IMG/VR virus record: IMGVR_UViG_3300025000_000391
Location: 1 to 25,740 of that record
From: a virus
DNA length: 25,740 bases
Reading direction: 5' to 3' (one strand)
Shown here: piece after piece, positions 1-7,512 of the stretch
Position numbering within the stretch: the first letter of the stretch is position 1
Layout: each line of letters begins with the position of its first letter
Notes under the pieces: generated by a model
What the model saw: the letters and a program-made list of their open reading frames with translations, nothing else
What the model was told of the DNA's origin: nothing
Database searches by the model: none
Translations under genes and position numbers: made by a program

Positions 1-363
1 TATGACTTTATTAATAAATCTATCAAGGAATTATCAGAAAATAAAGAGGTTAAATATAATCAAGCCTCTGTTTTATCATCTGTCGTAAATAAGATGTTTA
101 TACCCGATCCAGATAATGAAGAGGAATATTATGAGATTGAAGGGGCATTCGAAATTGCCAAAGTGATTTATTCCCTTACTGACAATGATATTATCATCTT
201 GACAAAACAAGGAGATTCTATCCTAGAAGGATTGAGTTTCGAATTCGGTTTAATGAATGTTCAATGTCCTAATTGTAAATATCACACTCAATCCTTACCA
301 ATGGATTTAGAAGCCATACTTTTTTACAAATATCAACAGGCAATGAGTACAAAAGTCGAATAA
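1..363 (+). CDS. C-terminal part of a phage protein with a CPNC motif (possible baseplate/tail assembly protein)
   Basis: The reading frame is open from the first base, so this is the 3' part of a gene that starts left of the window; the ATG at 94 is internal. The visible 120 residues are acidic and contain one CxxC pair (CPNC) followed by a segment rich in L and F. Phage T4 gp26-type baseplate proteins also end in a CxxC-containing stretch before an aromatic helix, so a tail/baseplate assembly role is possible, but this is a weak resemblance. The next open frame (-1 relative) is open across this stop and has no SD of its own, which suggests a frameshifted longer product. Confidence 0.6.
   Translation, partial: YDFINKSIKELSENKEVKYNQASVLSSVVNKMFIPDPDNEEEYYEIEGAFEIAKVIYSLTDNDIIILTKQGDSILEGLSFEFGLMNVQCPNCKYHTQSLPMDLEAILFYKYQQAMSTKVE
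349..355 (+). promoter_or_regulatory. Candidate -1 frameshift site (ACAAAAG)
   Basis: In the zero frame the codons are ACA AAA GTC GAA TAA. A one-base backward slip of the Lys codon AAA re-pairs perfectly with AAA because the preceding base is A, and moves the ribosome into the -1 frame, which is open before and after the stop at 361. No clear stimulatory hairpin or SD was identified. This is an inference from frame overlap. Confidence 0.35.
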
Positions 364-389
364 AACAATTCTATGCCTTTCTGGATGAG

Positions 390-584
390 ATGCTTGAACT
401 TTATAAAGGGCAGCTTGATATGGATGATTTTAAATATAAATTATCGTATCGAGAGGCCCTTATTATGAGGGAAACTAGAATAGAGCGTCTTAAACGAGAA
501 CGGGAAGAAATAGAAGAGGAACGAAAGAAAGAAGCAGAAAGGATGAAGAGTGAACAAGCCAGACAATCTATATTGCGAAAGTAA
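390..584 (+). CDS. Charged coiled-coil extension, probably made by -1 frameshift from the preceding gene
   Basis: From the first ATG it would be a 64-residue protein, but no SD lies upstream of that ATG and the frame stays open well upstream of it, overlapping the previous gene. It encodes a tyrosine/acidic segment (DMDDFKYKLSYREALIMRE) followed by a highly charged helix of repeated R/K/E (about residues 28-60), which looks like a coiled coil. The arrangement, a short protein plus an out-of-frame helical extension, resembles the frameshifted tail assembly chaperone pairs of many tailed phages. Independent translation from 390 cannot be excluded. Confidence 0.55.
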   Translation: MLELYKGQLDMDDFKYKLSYREALIMRETRIERLKREREEIEEERKKEAERMKSEQARQSILRK

Positions 585-631
585 TATAGATCCCCAGCCT
601 GTTGGTAGTAAAAAAGTAAGGGGGAGTGAGA

Positions 632-1006
632 ATGGAAAACGATATGATCATTATATTCAATCAATTAACAAAGTCTGAATTGTCAGACTGTTCTCTATTT
701 GAAAACATCTTGAATTATCATTATGAGAAATTTAAATTCTTTTATTCATTAATAAGAAATCTATGTTTAAAAAATGTAGAGAAGATAATCTGTAATGAAC
801 AGACTGATAAACTTCTAATATATATACATTTTAAAACAAAACCATTATTAAATAATTTCAATAAGACATTAAAAACAGAATTGGGTTCTAATACTTACAT
901 TCACGCTAAATATTTTACTCTAGATGTCATTAAGAGTTCAAACAAAATAGATATTTCTATAATGAATAAAAATATTTCCGAGGAGCAAGAAATATATGAA
1001 GATTGA
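632..1006 (+). CDS. Hypothetical protein, 124 aa
   Basis: The start ATG at 632 was chosen because an AAGGGGG SD lies seven bases upstream; a GTG at 626 would overlap that SD. The protein is rich in I, N, K, F and Y with no motif I recognise, no signal peptide and no clear membrane segment. Its last 11 bases overlap the start of the RNA polymerase gene, so the two are likely co-translated. Function unknown. Confidence 0.7.
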   Translation: MENDMIIIFNQLTKSELSDCSLFENILNYHYEKFKFFYSLIRNLCLKNVEKIICNEQTDKLLIYIHFKTKPLLNNFNKTLKTELGSNTYIHAKYFTLDVIKSSNKIDISIMNKNISEEQEIYED

Positions 1007-4000
1007 TTTAATACCAATTAAGAAGTTTATTCAAGTTAATTCATTACAAGAAATCACTGAAATCATAATATTTGAAAAAGGTAGTATACCAACATCTGGT
1101 GGTTTACTATCTACAAATATATTCGGTGTATCTGTTAATGAACGACGAGAAACTTATGCTTATATTAAACTAAATGGGCACTTCTTACACCCATTTGTTT
1201 ATAAGTTATTAAAACGTATGAATAGAAATTTTCAATCTATTGTATATGGATCAAAGAATTTTATAATAGATAAAAATGGACAATTGGTTGAAGCTGAGGA
1301 ATCTGGTGAGACTGGATTAGAATTCTTATATAAAAATTGGGAAAAAATAAACTTTGAAAAGAATGCCAGTTCTATACGTAGTGAAAGAATTGACTTGCTG
1401 AGATCGTATGATAAAGATACTTTATTTACTGAGTACTGGATTGTAGTGCCAGCATTCTATCGTGATGTTAATTTACAATCAGCAACACAGGGTAAGATTA
1501 GTCATCATGAGATCAATGATAAGTACGCTAAATTATTAAGATTCGCAACTGTGTTGAGGAACTCCAATAATTTTGATTTTGTACTTAATGGAACTAGGGC
1601 TAAGGTTCAGGAAGTCTTAGTAGAAATTTATGATTTGCTCAAAGGTAGAATAGAAAAGAAGAATGGATTAATTAGAAAAAATTTAATGGGTAAATCGGTT
1701 GATTTCGGATCGAGGAGTGTGGATTTACTGCACGTAGCTCCTTAATTGTCGGGAATCTCCTTAGAACTTAAAGTAACAATGTTTAAGTTTGGACAATCCG
1801 CAGCCAAGATTCTATCTAATAGAATAAGGTTCAACGACTATCACACGGAAATATGGTTATATTAATTTACCGTGAGTTAGATACATTATTGTATTGAAAT
1901 GGGAGTTCAGGAATTCTTAATTTCCTGAAGATATAGTCTAGTATCCTAATGAAAATTAGGGAAGTTCATGAGAGAACTGTATAGAGTTATATTCTATATG
2001 AATAAACGAATTTCTGCACCTATATTCAAAGCAAATAAACCATCTGAGATGCAAATAGATTTTTATCATGTTGGTATTCCTCTTGCACAAACATGTTCAT
2101 TATTTACACCATTTATAATAAATTGGGTTAAAAATTTCTTCCATAGAGAATTAGAGAAGGTTGGTAATAAGTATCCTGTAAGAAATCCGGACGGTTCCAT
2201 GGGATATGTGAAATTAAAAGATCCCTCATTATATTTCAACGAAGAATATCTTAAAAAACAAATTGATAGATTCATATTTAGTGTATCCGATAGATTTACA
2301 CCAATTGAACTTCCCGTCGAGGAACCTAGATCTGATGGGAAGAAATTATATATGCGATTTATAGGAAAAGATTATAAACCAGGGGTTCCTGAAACTGAAT
2401 CTCCCTTAGTACAAAGGAAGGCAACTTGGTGTGATATTTTATATCAAGCGGCAGTTGATGTTACATCAGATAAAATGGTATTCGTTACGAGATATCCTAT
2501 TTCAGATTATTTCAGTAGCTTTCCTAACAAAATATCAGTCCTAAGTACCCACCAAACTATACCGATGTTTATTGGAAATAGAGTCTATACGAATTATCCT
2601 AGGATCGATCTTAGTTTACCTAAAGAAGAAATATCCACTCTATTTGCAGATACTGTGAGTATGTCAAATTTATATCTACCTGGTTTAAACGGAGATAAAA
2701 GTTGTTGTCTCCCTTTGCTAGAAATAGCTTAGTTAAAAATCCTGTGAACGCTTAACAGGCGGTGTATGGGTATCACAATACTCATGCTAACGGTAGAAGT
2801 GAAATAAGCATTGACGAATAAGCTTCGTAAGAGAACCTAAGGTCCTGAAATATGGATAGCTGGAAATACCGTGTCAAGCTTTAATTGATTTACGAAATTC
2901 ATATATTGTAAAAAAATACTTTTATACTAACTTATATATAATAAGGGGGGTTATTATGTATAATGATGATCTAATAATTGAATCGAAAAAACATTTTGGT
3001 GTAATATATATGTTGAGAAATAATATAGATGGTAAAATTTATATTGGTCAGACAATAAATCTACATTCACGACTTAAGGATTATAAGTATAAAAAGCTTA
3101 ATAGGAAATCGAATTTATATCATATTATAAAAATAGTTAATGAATATGGATTTAATAATTTTGATTGCAGTATAATAGACACATGCACCTCTAAAAATGA
3201 AATGAACGAAAAAGAGGTATATTGGATATCAACTTTAAAAGCAAATGATCCTAATATTGGATATAATAAGAAAACAGGTGGGGTCGGTGGAACTATGAAT
3301 AGTGAGTCTAAATATAAGATGAGTGAAAGTACAAAATTATTTAGACATTCTGAACAAACTAAACGAGATAAATCTAAACCTATAATTGCATTTAAAGATG
3401 GGTTATTTCATATATTCCAAGGAGCGAAGTCATTTGCTGATTCAATAGATAGTAATAAAAGTTCTGTAACTCATGCGGTTCGATTTGGACGTATTATTCA
3501 AGGATATTTTGTATTCTATTGTGATAAAAATTCCCGTAATGAAATATTGATTAAAATAGAGTCTAAACTAAATGATACACCCAAAATAAAAACCCCCATG
3601 TTAAAATTACAATATGTGAAAATATGTAAATTAATTAGAGAAGATGTAGAGACTAACGAAAATTACTATCATATAATTATATAGTAGTTAGTAGTGTACT
3701 GACTAATTTGTGGGTTAGTTGGGAAGTGCAGGACACCTAATTAATAATTTATTATTATACGGTGAAGATATAGTCCATGCCATATGAAAATATGGAGTTT
3801 ACATGTACGACGGTCATTGTATTGCCGTATTTTCCTTAACTGTCGGGAAACTCCTTATAGCTTCTTTAATGGAAGATTGGACAATCCGCAGCCAAGTCTC
3901 TTATATAAGAGAAAGGTTCAACGACTAGAAGTAATTCGTAGATATAGTTATATATCGAAATGGGAAAACAATAGATTTATTCTATTGAAGAGATAGTCTA

Positions 4001-4237
4001 ATATCCTATATTAATATAGGGAAGTTCATAAGAGAACTGTATGGATTAAATATCTATATGAATATTTTGGATCAGGTTACAGTAAAGGGTTTATTTAGTC
4101 AAGAAGCTAATAAAGAAGCTATTGAAATTATGACATCTAAAGCTCATATTCTAAATATCGCTGGTAGTAATATGAGAAAGACAACCAATGAGGGTGTTCA
4201 TACACTATATATGATGACACGTTTCGAAAATGATTAA
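996..4237 (+). CDS. Phage RNA polymerase beta-prime subunit, N-terminal half; four exons split by three group I introns
   Basis: Exons by inspection: 996-1720, 2009-2696, 3806-3814 and 4070-4237, giving 529 residues. Exon 1 has the beta-prime signature LIRKNLMGKSVDFGSRSV (about 225-242). Exon 2 continues with ISAPIF and ends LYLPGLNGD. Exon 3 is only TAC GAC GGT (Y-D-G). Exon 4 starts DQVTVKG and ends at YMMTRFEND. Joined, residues 469-475 read NGDYDGD, the form of the universal NADFDGD motif that holds the catalytic magnesium of multisubunit RNA polymerases. The gene stops soon after this, where normal beta-prime continues, so it is one half of a split subunit as in phiKZ-like phages; the C-terminal half is not in this window. 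Whether it belongs to the virion or the non-virion enzyme is not decidable here. An SD (GAGGAG) lies ten bases before the ATG. Confidence 0.9.
1721..2008 (+). ncRNA. Group I intron 1 of the beta-prime gene (288 nt, no ORF)
   Basis: The 5' site follows exon bases GTGT, which pair with GCAC at 1730-1733 (three pairs plus the U-G pair expected at a group I 5' splice site). The core holds AATCCGCAGCCAAG, GGTTCAACGACTA and GATATAGTCTA, typical of P4/P6/P7 strands. The last base is G2008, after which AATTTCTGC restores the frame (R-S-V-I-S-A-P). Core blocks are shared with the introns at 3815-4069, 14234-14506 and 14595-14869. Confidence 0.85.
2697..3805 (+). ncRNA. Group I intron 2 of the beta-prime gene, carrying a GIY-YIG endonuclease gene
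   Basis: Exon 2 ends GGAGAT, which pairs over six bases with GTCTCC at 2707-2712, including the terminal U-G pair. The 3' exon (ACGAC of TACGAC) can pair with GTTGT at 2701-2705, a P10 helix, which supports the 3' splice site after G3805. Conserved core strands include the segment around 2820-2880 and GAAGATATAGTCC near 3764. The sequence differs from the four short introns of this window, so it is an independent insertion. The ORF fills a peripheral loop. Confidence 0.85.
2956..3684 (+). CDS. GIY-YIG homing endonuclease within intron 2
   Basis: The 242-residue protein has the GIY-YIG core near its N-terminus (GVIYMLRN, then KIYIGQT), the conserved Arg (SRLKDYK) and the catalytic Glu (NEKEVYWI). 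The C-terminal half carries a DNA-binding repeat of the NUMOD1 kind (IIAFKDG...FADSIDSNKSSVTHAV...GYFVFY). It has its own strong SD (AAGGGGGG) so it can be translated from unspliced RNA. Such enzymes nick intronless alleles and drive intron spread. All key residues seem present, so it may be active; its target would be the catalytic-motif region of an intronless polymerase gene. Confidence 0.9.
   Translation: MYNDDLIIESKKHFGVIYMLRNNIDGKIYIGQTINLHSRLKDYKYKKLNRKSNLYHIIKIVNEYGFNNFDCSIIDTCTSKNEMNEKEVYWISTLKANDPNIGYNKKTGGVGGTMNSESKYKMSESTKLFRHSEQTKRDKSKPIIAFKDGLFHIFQGAKSFADSIDSNKSSVTHAVRFGRIIQGYFVFYCDKNSRNEILIKIESKLNDTPKIKTPMLKLQYVKICKLIREDVETNENYYHIII
3815..4069 (+). ncRNA. Group I intron 3 of the beta-prime gene (255 nt, no ORF)
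   Basis: The 5' site follows ACGGT of the 9-nt exon; ACGGT pairs with GCCGT at 3824-3828 with U-G at the splice site. Core strands GGACAATCCGCAGCCAAG, GGTTCAACGACTAG and GAGATAGTCTA are shared with intron 1 and with the two introns at 14.2-14.9 kb. The last base is G4069, after which GAT CAG GTT resumes the polymerase frame. Confidence 0.85.
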
Positions 4238-4274
4238 TGAGATAGAGCTATGTGTAAAACATAGCTCTATCTCA
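4238..4274 (+). terminator. Strong hairpin directly after the beta-prime stop
   Basis: A perfect 16-bp stem (4238-4253 with 4259-4274) with a 5-nt loop begins just after the TAA. No long T run follows, so it may act as a terminator or as a 3'-end stabilising structure. Confidence 0.7.
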
Positions 4275-4995
4275 TTATCGTATTTTAAGATAATTAAAAT
4301 ATATATTATACTAATATAAGTATTATAAAATAAGAAAGGATGGTTATAATGTGTCACCACAATAATAGTTAACAGAAATGAAGGTGATTATATAGCAAAG
4401 CCTTATTATTAACCCTTATCACTAACCTACTATATTATATATAGAAAGGTGGTGAGGCCCCTCTTAAGTTTGTAACGATACTTAATTAAAGTATTATACA
4501 ATTCTTACTAGGGAAGGTGGTGAAAAGCTGCATATATTATAATTAATATGTGGAGTTTCTAACCTCTATACTAATCGTATAAATATCATTTATTCAATTT
4601 ACTGAGTAGGAAGGGTATATAGTTTAGAGATTGTAATATAAAGTTGTTTAGACGTAGATAAATATTTGATATTTAAGACATAATTACTGAACGTGTAGAA
4701 GGAAATATAACATAGTTGTTGACGCTCTATATCATGTACAAAATATGTTAGTTTCTTAGTTTGATATAGAAAACTGATGGTGTGTTTGCCCGCGTATCTA
4801 CTTATAATATATGTAGCCCTCTATGGATGAAGGCGAAGATATTATTTTAGAAGGCGATACTATCGGAGGATTTGAGTAAACTTTAATATTACTCAAATAA
4901 AAATGGTTAAAAGTGTTTTAGGTATTTAATACATATTTTCATTAAGATGAGAATATCTATTAACAATTTAAATGACCATTATTGGCTTAAACATA
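4275..4995. other. About 720 nt with no recognisable gene
   Basis: No convincing ORF, tRNA-like T-loop or group I core was seen. There are several SD-like purine blocks: AAGGATGG followed by a seven-codon ORF (4349-4372), and AAGGTGGTGA at 4446 and 4514. One frame near the right end carries coding-like acidic sequence (EGEDIILEGDTIGGFE, ending at the TAA at 4877-4879) interrupted upstream by several stops. It could be a decayed gene, an RNA locus, or a cluster of tiny peptides. Confidence 0.4.
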
Positions 4996-5041
4996 AAAGA
5001 AACCCCATATGTGTATGAGATTACACATATGGGGTTTCTTT
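4996..5041. terminator. Bidirectional intrinsic terminator
   Basis: A stem of about 20 bp (AAAGAAACCCCATATGTGTA with its complement) and a short loop is followed on the + strand by a T-rich tract (to about 5055). On the - strand it follows the stop of the gene ending at 5046. It separates the convergent transcription units. Confidence 0.85.
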
Positions 5042-5045
5042 AGTA

Positions 5046-5402
5046 TTATTTTTTTTCTATGGCATCGGGTTCAGGTTTTTTGCGCTGGTTGGTGGGTTGT
5101 GCGATTGCGATAACCGGTTTAATCTCTTCGATTACAGGAACCACTTCCACTTTTGTCTCCACGATAGGTTCAACAATCTCTTCGATCACGTCTGGAGTGA
5201 TTTTGGCATCGAAGTTTTTAGTGTTCAGGACCACTTCAGATCCATCAGAAAGAACCTCAACAACTTTTATGTTGCGGGTAATCATGATGAAGATGGTACG
5301 AACATCCTCCATATATGGAGTCAGGATTGGACCTGAAATTCCTCCCTTTGGATATATAATATCATTAGAGAGGACTTTAACCATTTTATTAGTAACTTTC
5401 AT
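5046..5402 (-). CDS. Hypothetical protein with P/E/V-rich tail, 118 aa
   Basis: The start ATG at 5402 was chosen because an AAGGGG SD precedes it and because it lies just after the stop of the upstream gene (5428); the longer ORF start would overlap that gene. The first about 75 residues look like a compact beta-rich domain (GGISGPILTPYMEDVRTIFI). The rest is a repetitive acidic, then basic tail of V, E, P and I, probably disordered or extended. It is encoded with two upstream genes as a likely operon. Possibly virion-associated; no family recognised. Confidence 0.7.
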   Translation of the reverse strand: MKVTNKMVKVLSNDIIYPKGGISGPILTPYMEDVRTIFIMITRNIKVVEVLSDGSEVVLNTKNFDAKITPDVIEEIVEPIVETKVEVVPVIEEIKPVIAIAQPTNQRKKPEPDAIEKK

Positions 5403-5427
5403 TTTATATTCAAACCCCTTTCCGTAA

Positions 5428-5673
5428 TTATATTTTTCCTTCAGGTATATATTGTTCTTCGAGTGTAGCCAGATCGATATCCTCAGCATCTCCATACTCG
5501 GGGATTTTATCAATCAGTTTAGTAATTTCAGGATCATCTTCAGCACCATCCATTAAATCATCATTTAAGAATATATCTCGTATATCATCATCAGTAGTAT
5601 GTTTAATTGTAGCTTCAGTGACAAATTCTCTGTTTTGATTCTCTCTGATACTTTTTTTAAGATTATTTAACAT
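5428..5673 (-). CDS. Small acidic hypothetical protein, 81 aa
   Basis: A GAGGTG SD lies upstream of the ATG. The protein has a basic N-terminus (NNLKKSIREN) followed by a very acidic body (TDDDIRDIFLNDDLMDGAEDD) and no cysteine. A promoter-like AACA-N6-TA motif lies 31 bases upstream of its start. It is first in a two-gene unit with the 118-residue protein. Function unknown. Confidence 0.75.
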   Translation of the reverse strand: MLNNLKKSIRENQNREFVTEATIKHTTDDDIRDIFLNDDLMDGAEDDPEITKLIDKIPEYGDAEDIDLATLEEQYIPEGKI

Positions 5674-5703
5674 AATATAATCACCTCACATAATTCACTT
5701 ATT

Positions 5704-5715
5704 TATTTAAATGTT
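5704..5715 (-). promoter_or_regulatory. Candidate late promoter AACA-N6-TA
   Basis: On the - strand the sequence is AACATTTAAATA. The predicted start at about 5704 gives a 31-nt leader to the ATG at 5673. It matches the remembered AR9 non-virion RNA polymerase consensus AACA-N6-TW. Confidence 0.5.
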
Positions 5716-5729
5716 TTAGAAAAAAATAA

Positions 5730-6920
5730 CTAATTCGCCATGAATTTATTATAGTACACACGGAGAATAAATAATAGCATAGGAATTAGAATGAATGAAT
5801 TTAAATCGTACTCAATATAATCGTTCTCAGCCAATGGTCCCATATCAAATGTATCGATAACATTCACATTATTATTAAAATAATCAATAATTGTTTTATA
5901 ACTAACCTTATCTGATGGTATACTATTGATTATGCTATTAATAAGTATATCATCAATATATGGCAAACCAATATCTGAGAAATATATACTCTTTACATAT
6001 ACGTCATTATAGTACCTGAATATAGATGATGTATTAGCTACACTACCAGTTGCATAATTAATATGCTCTGGAATCATACTCTTTTTATTTTTTTCTAAAA
6101 TGTGATAAAATGACTTATCGTATTCAAGAGGAAATTTATGATTGTCATCCTCATTTACTAAAAACAATGTATCATATTCATATCGTTCATTAAATAACTG
6201 ATGTTTATTAATAAAGAATGTTAGATATTTATCATAGTATTTTATATGGCTGATTTCATCAATATACATAAAACTGTTATATCTTATATTATAGAACAAT
6301 ATTTTATATTTTTCACAGATTTCTTTATACATTTCATTCATAAGAATAATTTTCTCGTATATATCAGATCGAATTATACATTTCTCCTGCGTTCCTATAT
6401 TAGTTAGAACACAGTTATATACTTCTTCAACCTGTAATAATAATTGATTTTTAATATCGGGTGTTAACGATCTAATAACAAATGAAATCTTATAATAGTT
6501 ATTACTCTTAATGGTATCATAATTAACAGTTGTTACCATAAATAAATAATTACTATCTAGATATGTTATCGTAAAACAATCATTAGGAAGTGGCCGTATG
6601 GTATTAGGTAATATAACTACTTCACCATCATATGAAGTATCTAGGCCTATTTCGTCATCTGTTAAATCTAGCAGAATTGTATCAAGTCCATAAATTGGAA
6701 GATCATCAATTCGCTTAAATCGTATAGGAGAATTATAATCAATAATACGCTCCACATTTAAAAAACCTGTATCTGTTATAGATGTAATATTATTTATATT
6801 GTAATACGTTATAAATGTAGGGGTTTTATCTAGAAATCTTGAGTATTGAGAATTCATCCTCTCTTCATATTTAAAGATGTTATTGTTTATAAACCTTTTT
6901 TCATCAATTAAATGTCCCAT
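5730..6920 (-). CDS. Probable virion structural protein, 396 aa
   Basis: The ATG is preceded by an AGGTGG SD and by a promoter-like motif. The N-terminal 150 residues are beta-rich (FITYYNINNITSITDTGF, then SPIRFKRIDDLPIYGLDTI and ILPNTIRPLPNDCFTITYL), a style I associate with neck/baseplate structural proteins of jumbo phages. The middle is helical with many Y, I and N. The last about 20 residues (FILIPMLLFILRVYYNKF) are hydrophobic and could be a membrane or buried helix. Structural role is inferred from sequence style, not from a motif. Confidence 0.6.
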   Translation of the reverse strand: MGHLIDEKRFINNNIFKYEERMNSQYSRFLDKTPTFITYYNINNITSITDTGFLNVERIIDYNSPIRFKRIDDLPIYGLDTILLDLTDDEIGLDTSYDGEVVILPNTIRPLPNDCFTITYLDSNYLFMVTTVNYDTIKSNNYYKISFVIRSLTPDIKNQLLLQVEEVYNCVLTNIGTQEKCIIRSDIYEKIILMNEMYKEICEKYKILFYNIRYNSFMYIDEISHIKYYDKYLTFFINKHQLFNERYEYDTLFLVNEDDNHKFPLEYDKSFYHILEKNKKSMIPEHINYATGSVANTSSIFRYYNDVYVKSIYFSDIGLPYIDDILINSIINSIPSDKVSYKTIIDYFNNNVNVIDTFDMGPLAENDYIEYDLNSFILIPMLLFILRVYYNKFMAN

Positions 6921-6949
6921 AAATATACACCACCTATTTTAGTTATTAT

Positions 6950-6961
6950 TAGTTAATTGTT
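6950..6961 (-). promoter_or_regulatory. Candidate late promoter AACA-N6-TA
   Basis: The - strand reads AACAATTAACTA; the predicted start lies 30 nt before the ATG at 6920. Confidence 0.5.
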
Positions 6962-7027
6962 AGAGGTAAAGATATATAACCAATACTTATAAAATAGTAT
7001 AATTAATCTTCATGTGGTAATGAATTA

Positions 7028-7039
7028 AACATAATATTA
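7028..7039 (+). promoter_or_regulatory. Candidate late promoter AACA-N6-TA for the fibre module
   Basis: The + strand reads AACATAATATTA, placing the start at about 7039, 33 nt before the ATG at 7072. It is followed by the SD AAAGGAG. Confidence 0.5.
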
Positions 7040-7071
7040 AAATAACATAATACAAAGGAGTTGAAGTTAAA

Positions 7072-7512
7072 ATGGATAAAATAATTCTTATTGGTGGTGT
7101 ACCATTTAAAGCTGTAGAAAATCCTGATGGAACGCATTCTGCGGCAGCTATATTAGACGGAACTGATGCTACTGGTGTATCACAAGCAACTGGGGGTACT
7201 GGAGCCAGAGGATGGTTATCTAGTATATATAGAGCATTATGTGGTAGTACGTCATTAACTGGGGCATTAAAATTAGTCACTACTGCTGGAACCAGAACTC
7301 AATTACCTAATATACCATGTCGGGAGGTAACTGTTATCGGTTTGGATACTAATACAGGAAGTGTCTTCGCCGGTGGAGTAAATGTTTCATTGGCTGTTTA
7401 TGGGGTGAAGCTTGGTGCCAAGGAAGCATTCACATTTGCTGTAGCCAATGCTAATCAAATCTATATTGATTCATCTATAAGTGGGGAGGGAGTCAGTTAT
7501 GTCGCAATCTAG
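7072..7512 (+). CDS. Virion/fibre-associated protein with G/T-rich N-terminus, 146 aa
   Basis: AAAGGAG lies upstream of the ATG. The N-terminal part (DGTDATGVSQATGGTGARGWLSSIYRAL) resembles linker segments common in virion proteins of Gram-positive phages. The C-terminal about 70 residues (IPCREVTVIGLDTNTGSVFAGG...NQIYIDS) look like a small beta-sandwich seen at the end of many tail-tip or head-decoration proteins. It overlaps the esterase-fibre gene by 14 bases and is probably a partner of it. Base composition is less AT-rich than the flanking genes. Confidence 0.65.
   Translation: MDKIILIGGVPFKAVENPDGTHSAAAILDGTDATGVSQATGGTGARGWLSSIYRALCGSTSLTGALKLVTTAGTRTQLPNIPCREVTVIGLDTNTGSVFAGGVNVSLAVYGVKLGAKEAFTFAVANANQIYIDSSISGEGVSYVAI

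Noticed and set aside
1968-2008. ATG-started reading frame leading into RNA polymerase exon 2
   Set aside because: The first residues are intron sequence; the same bases recur in the other short introns. Exon 2 starts at 2009.
3784-3996. 70-codon ORF across intron 2 end and intron 3
   Set aside because: It covers splice sites and group I core sequence in a frame unrelated to the polymerase; chance ORF.
996-4237. Intein in the beta-prime gene
   Set aside because: The interruptions contain stop codons and RNA core motifs with guide pairings, not protein splicing blocks.
4275-4995. tRNA genes in the gene-free gap
   Set aside because: No GGTTCRA-type T-loop with a matching acceptor stem was found by eye.
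5059-5427. ORFs on the + strand opposite the 118-residue gene
   Set aside because: Antisense shadows of a gene with a good SD; no SD or sensible composition of their own.
6987-7280. 97-codon ORF opposite the fibre-associated gene
   Set aside because: Antisense to a well supported gene; no SD.
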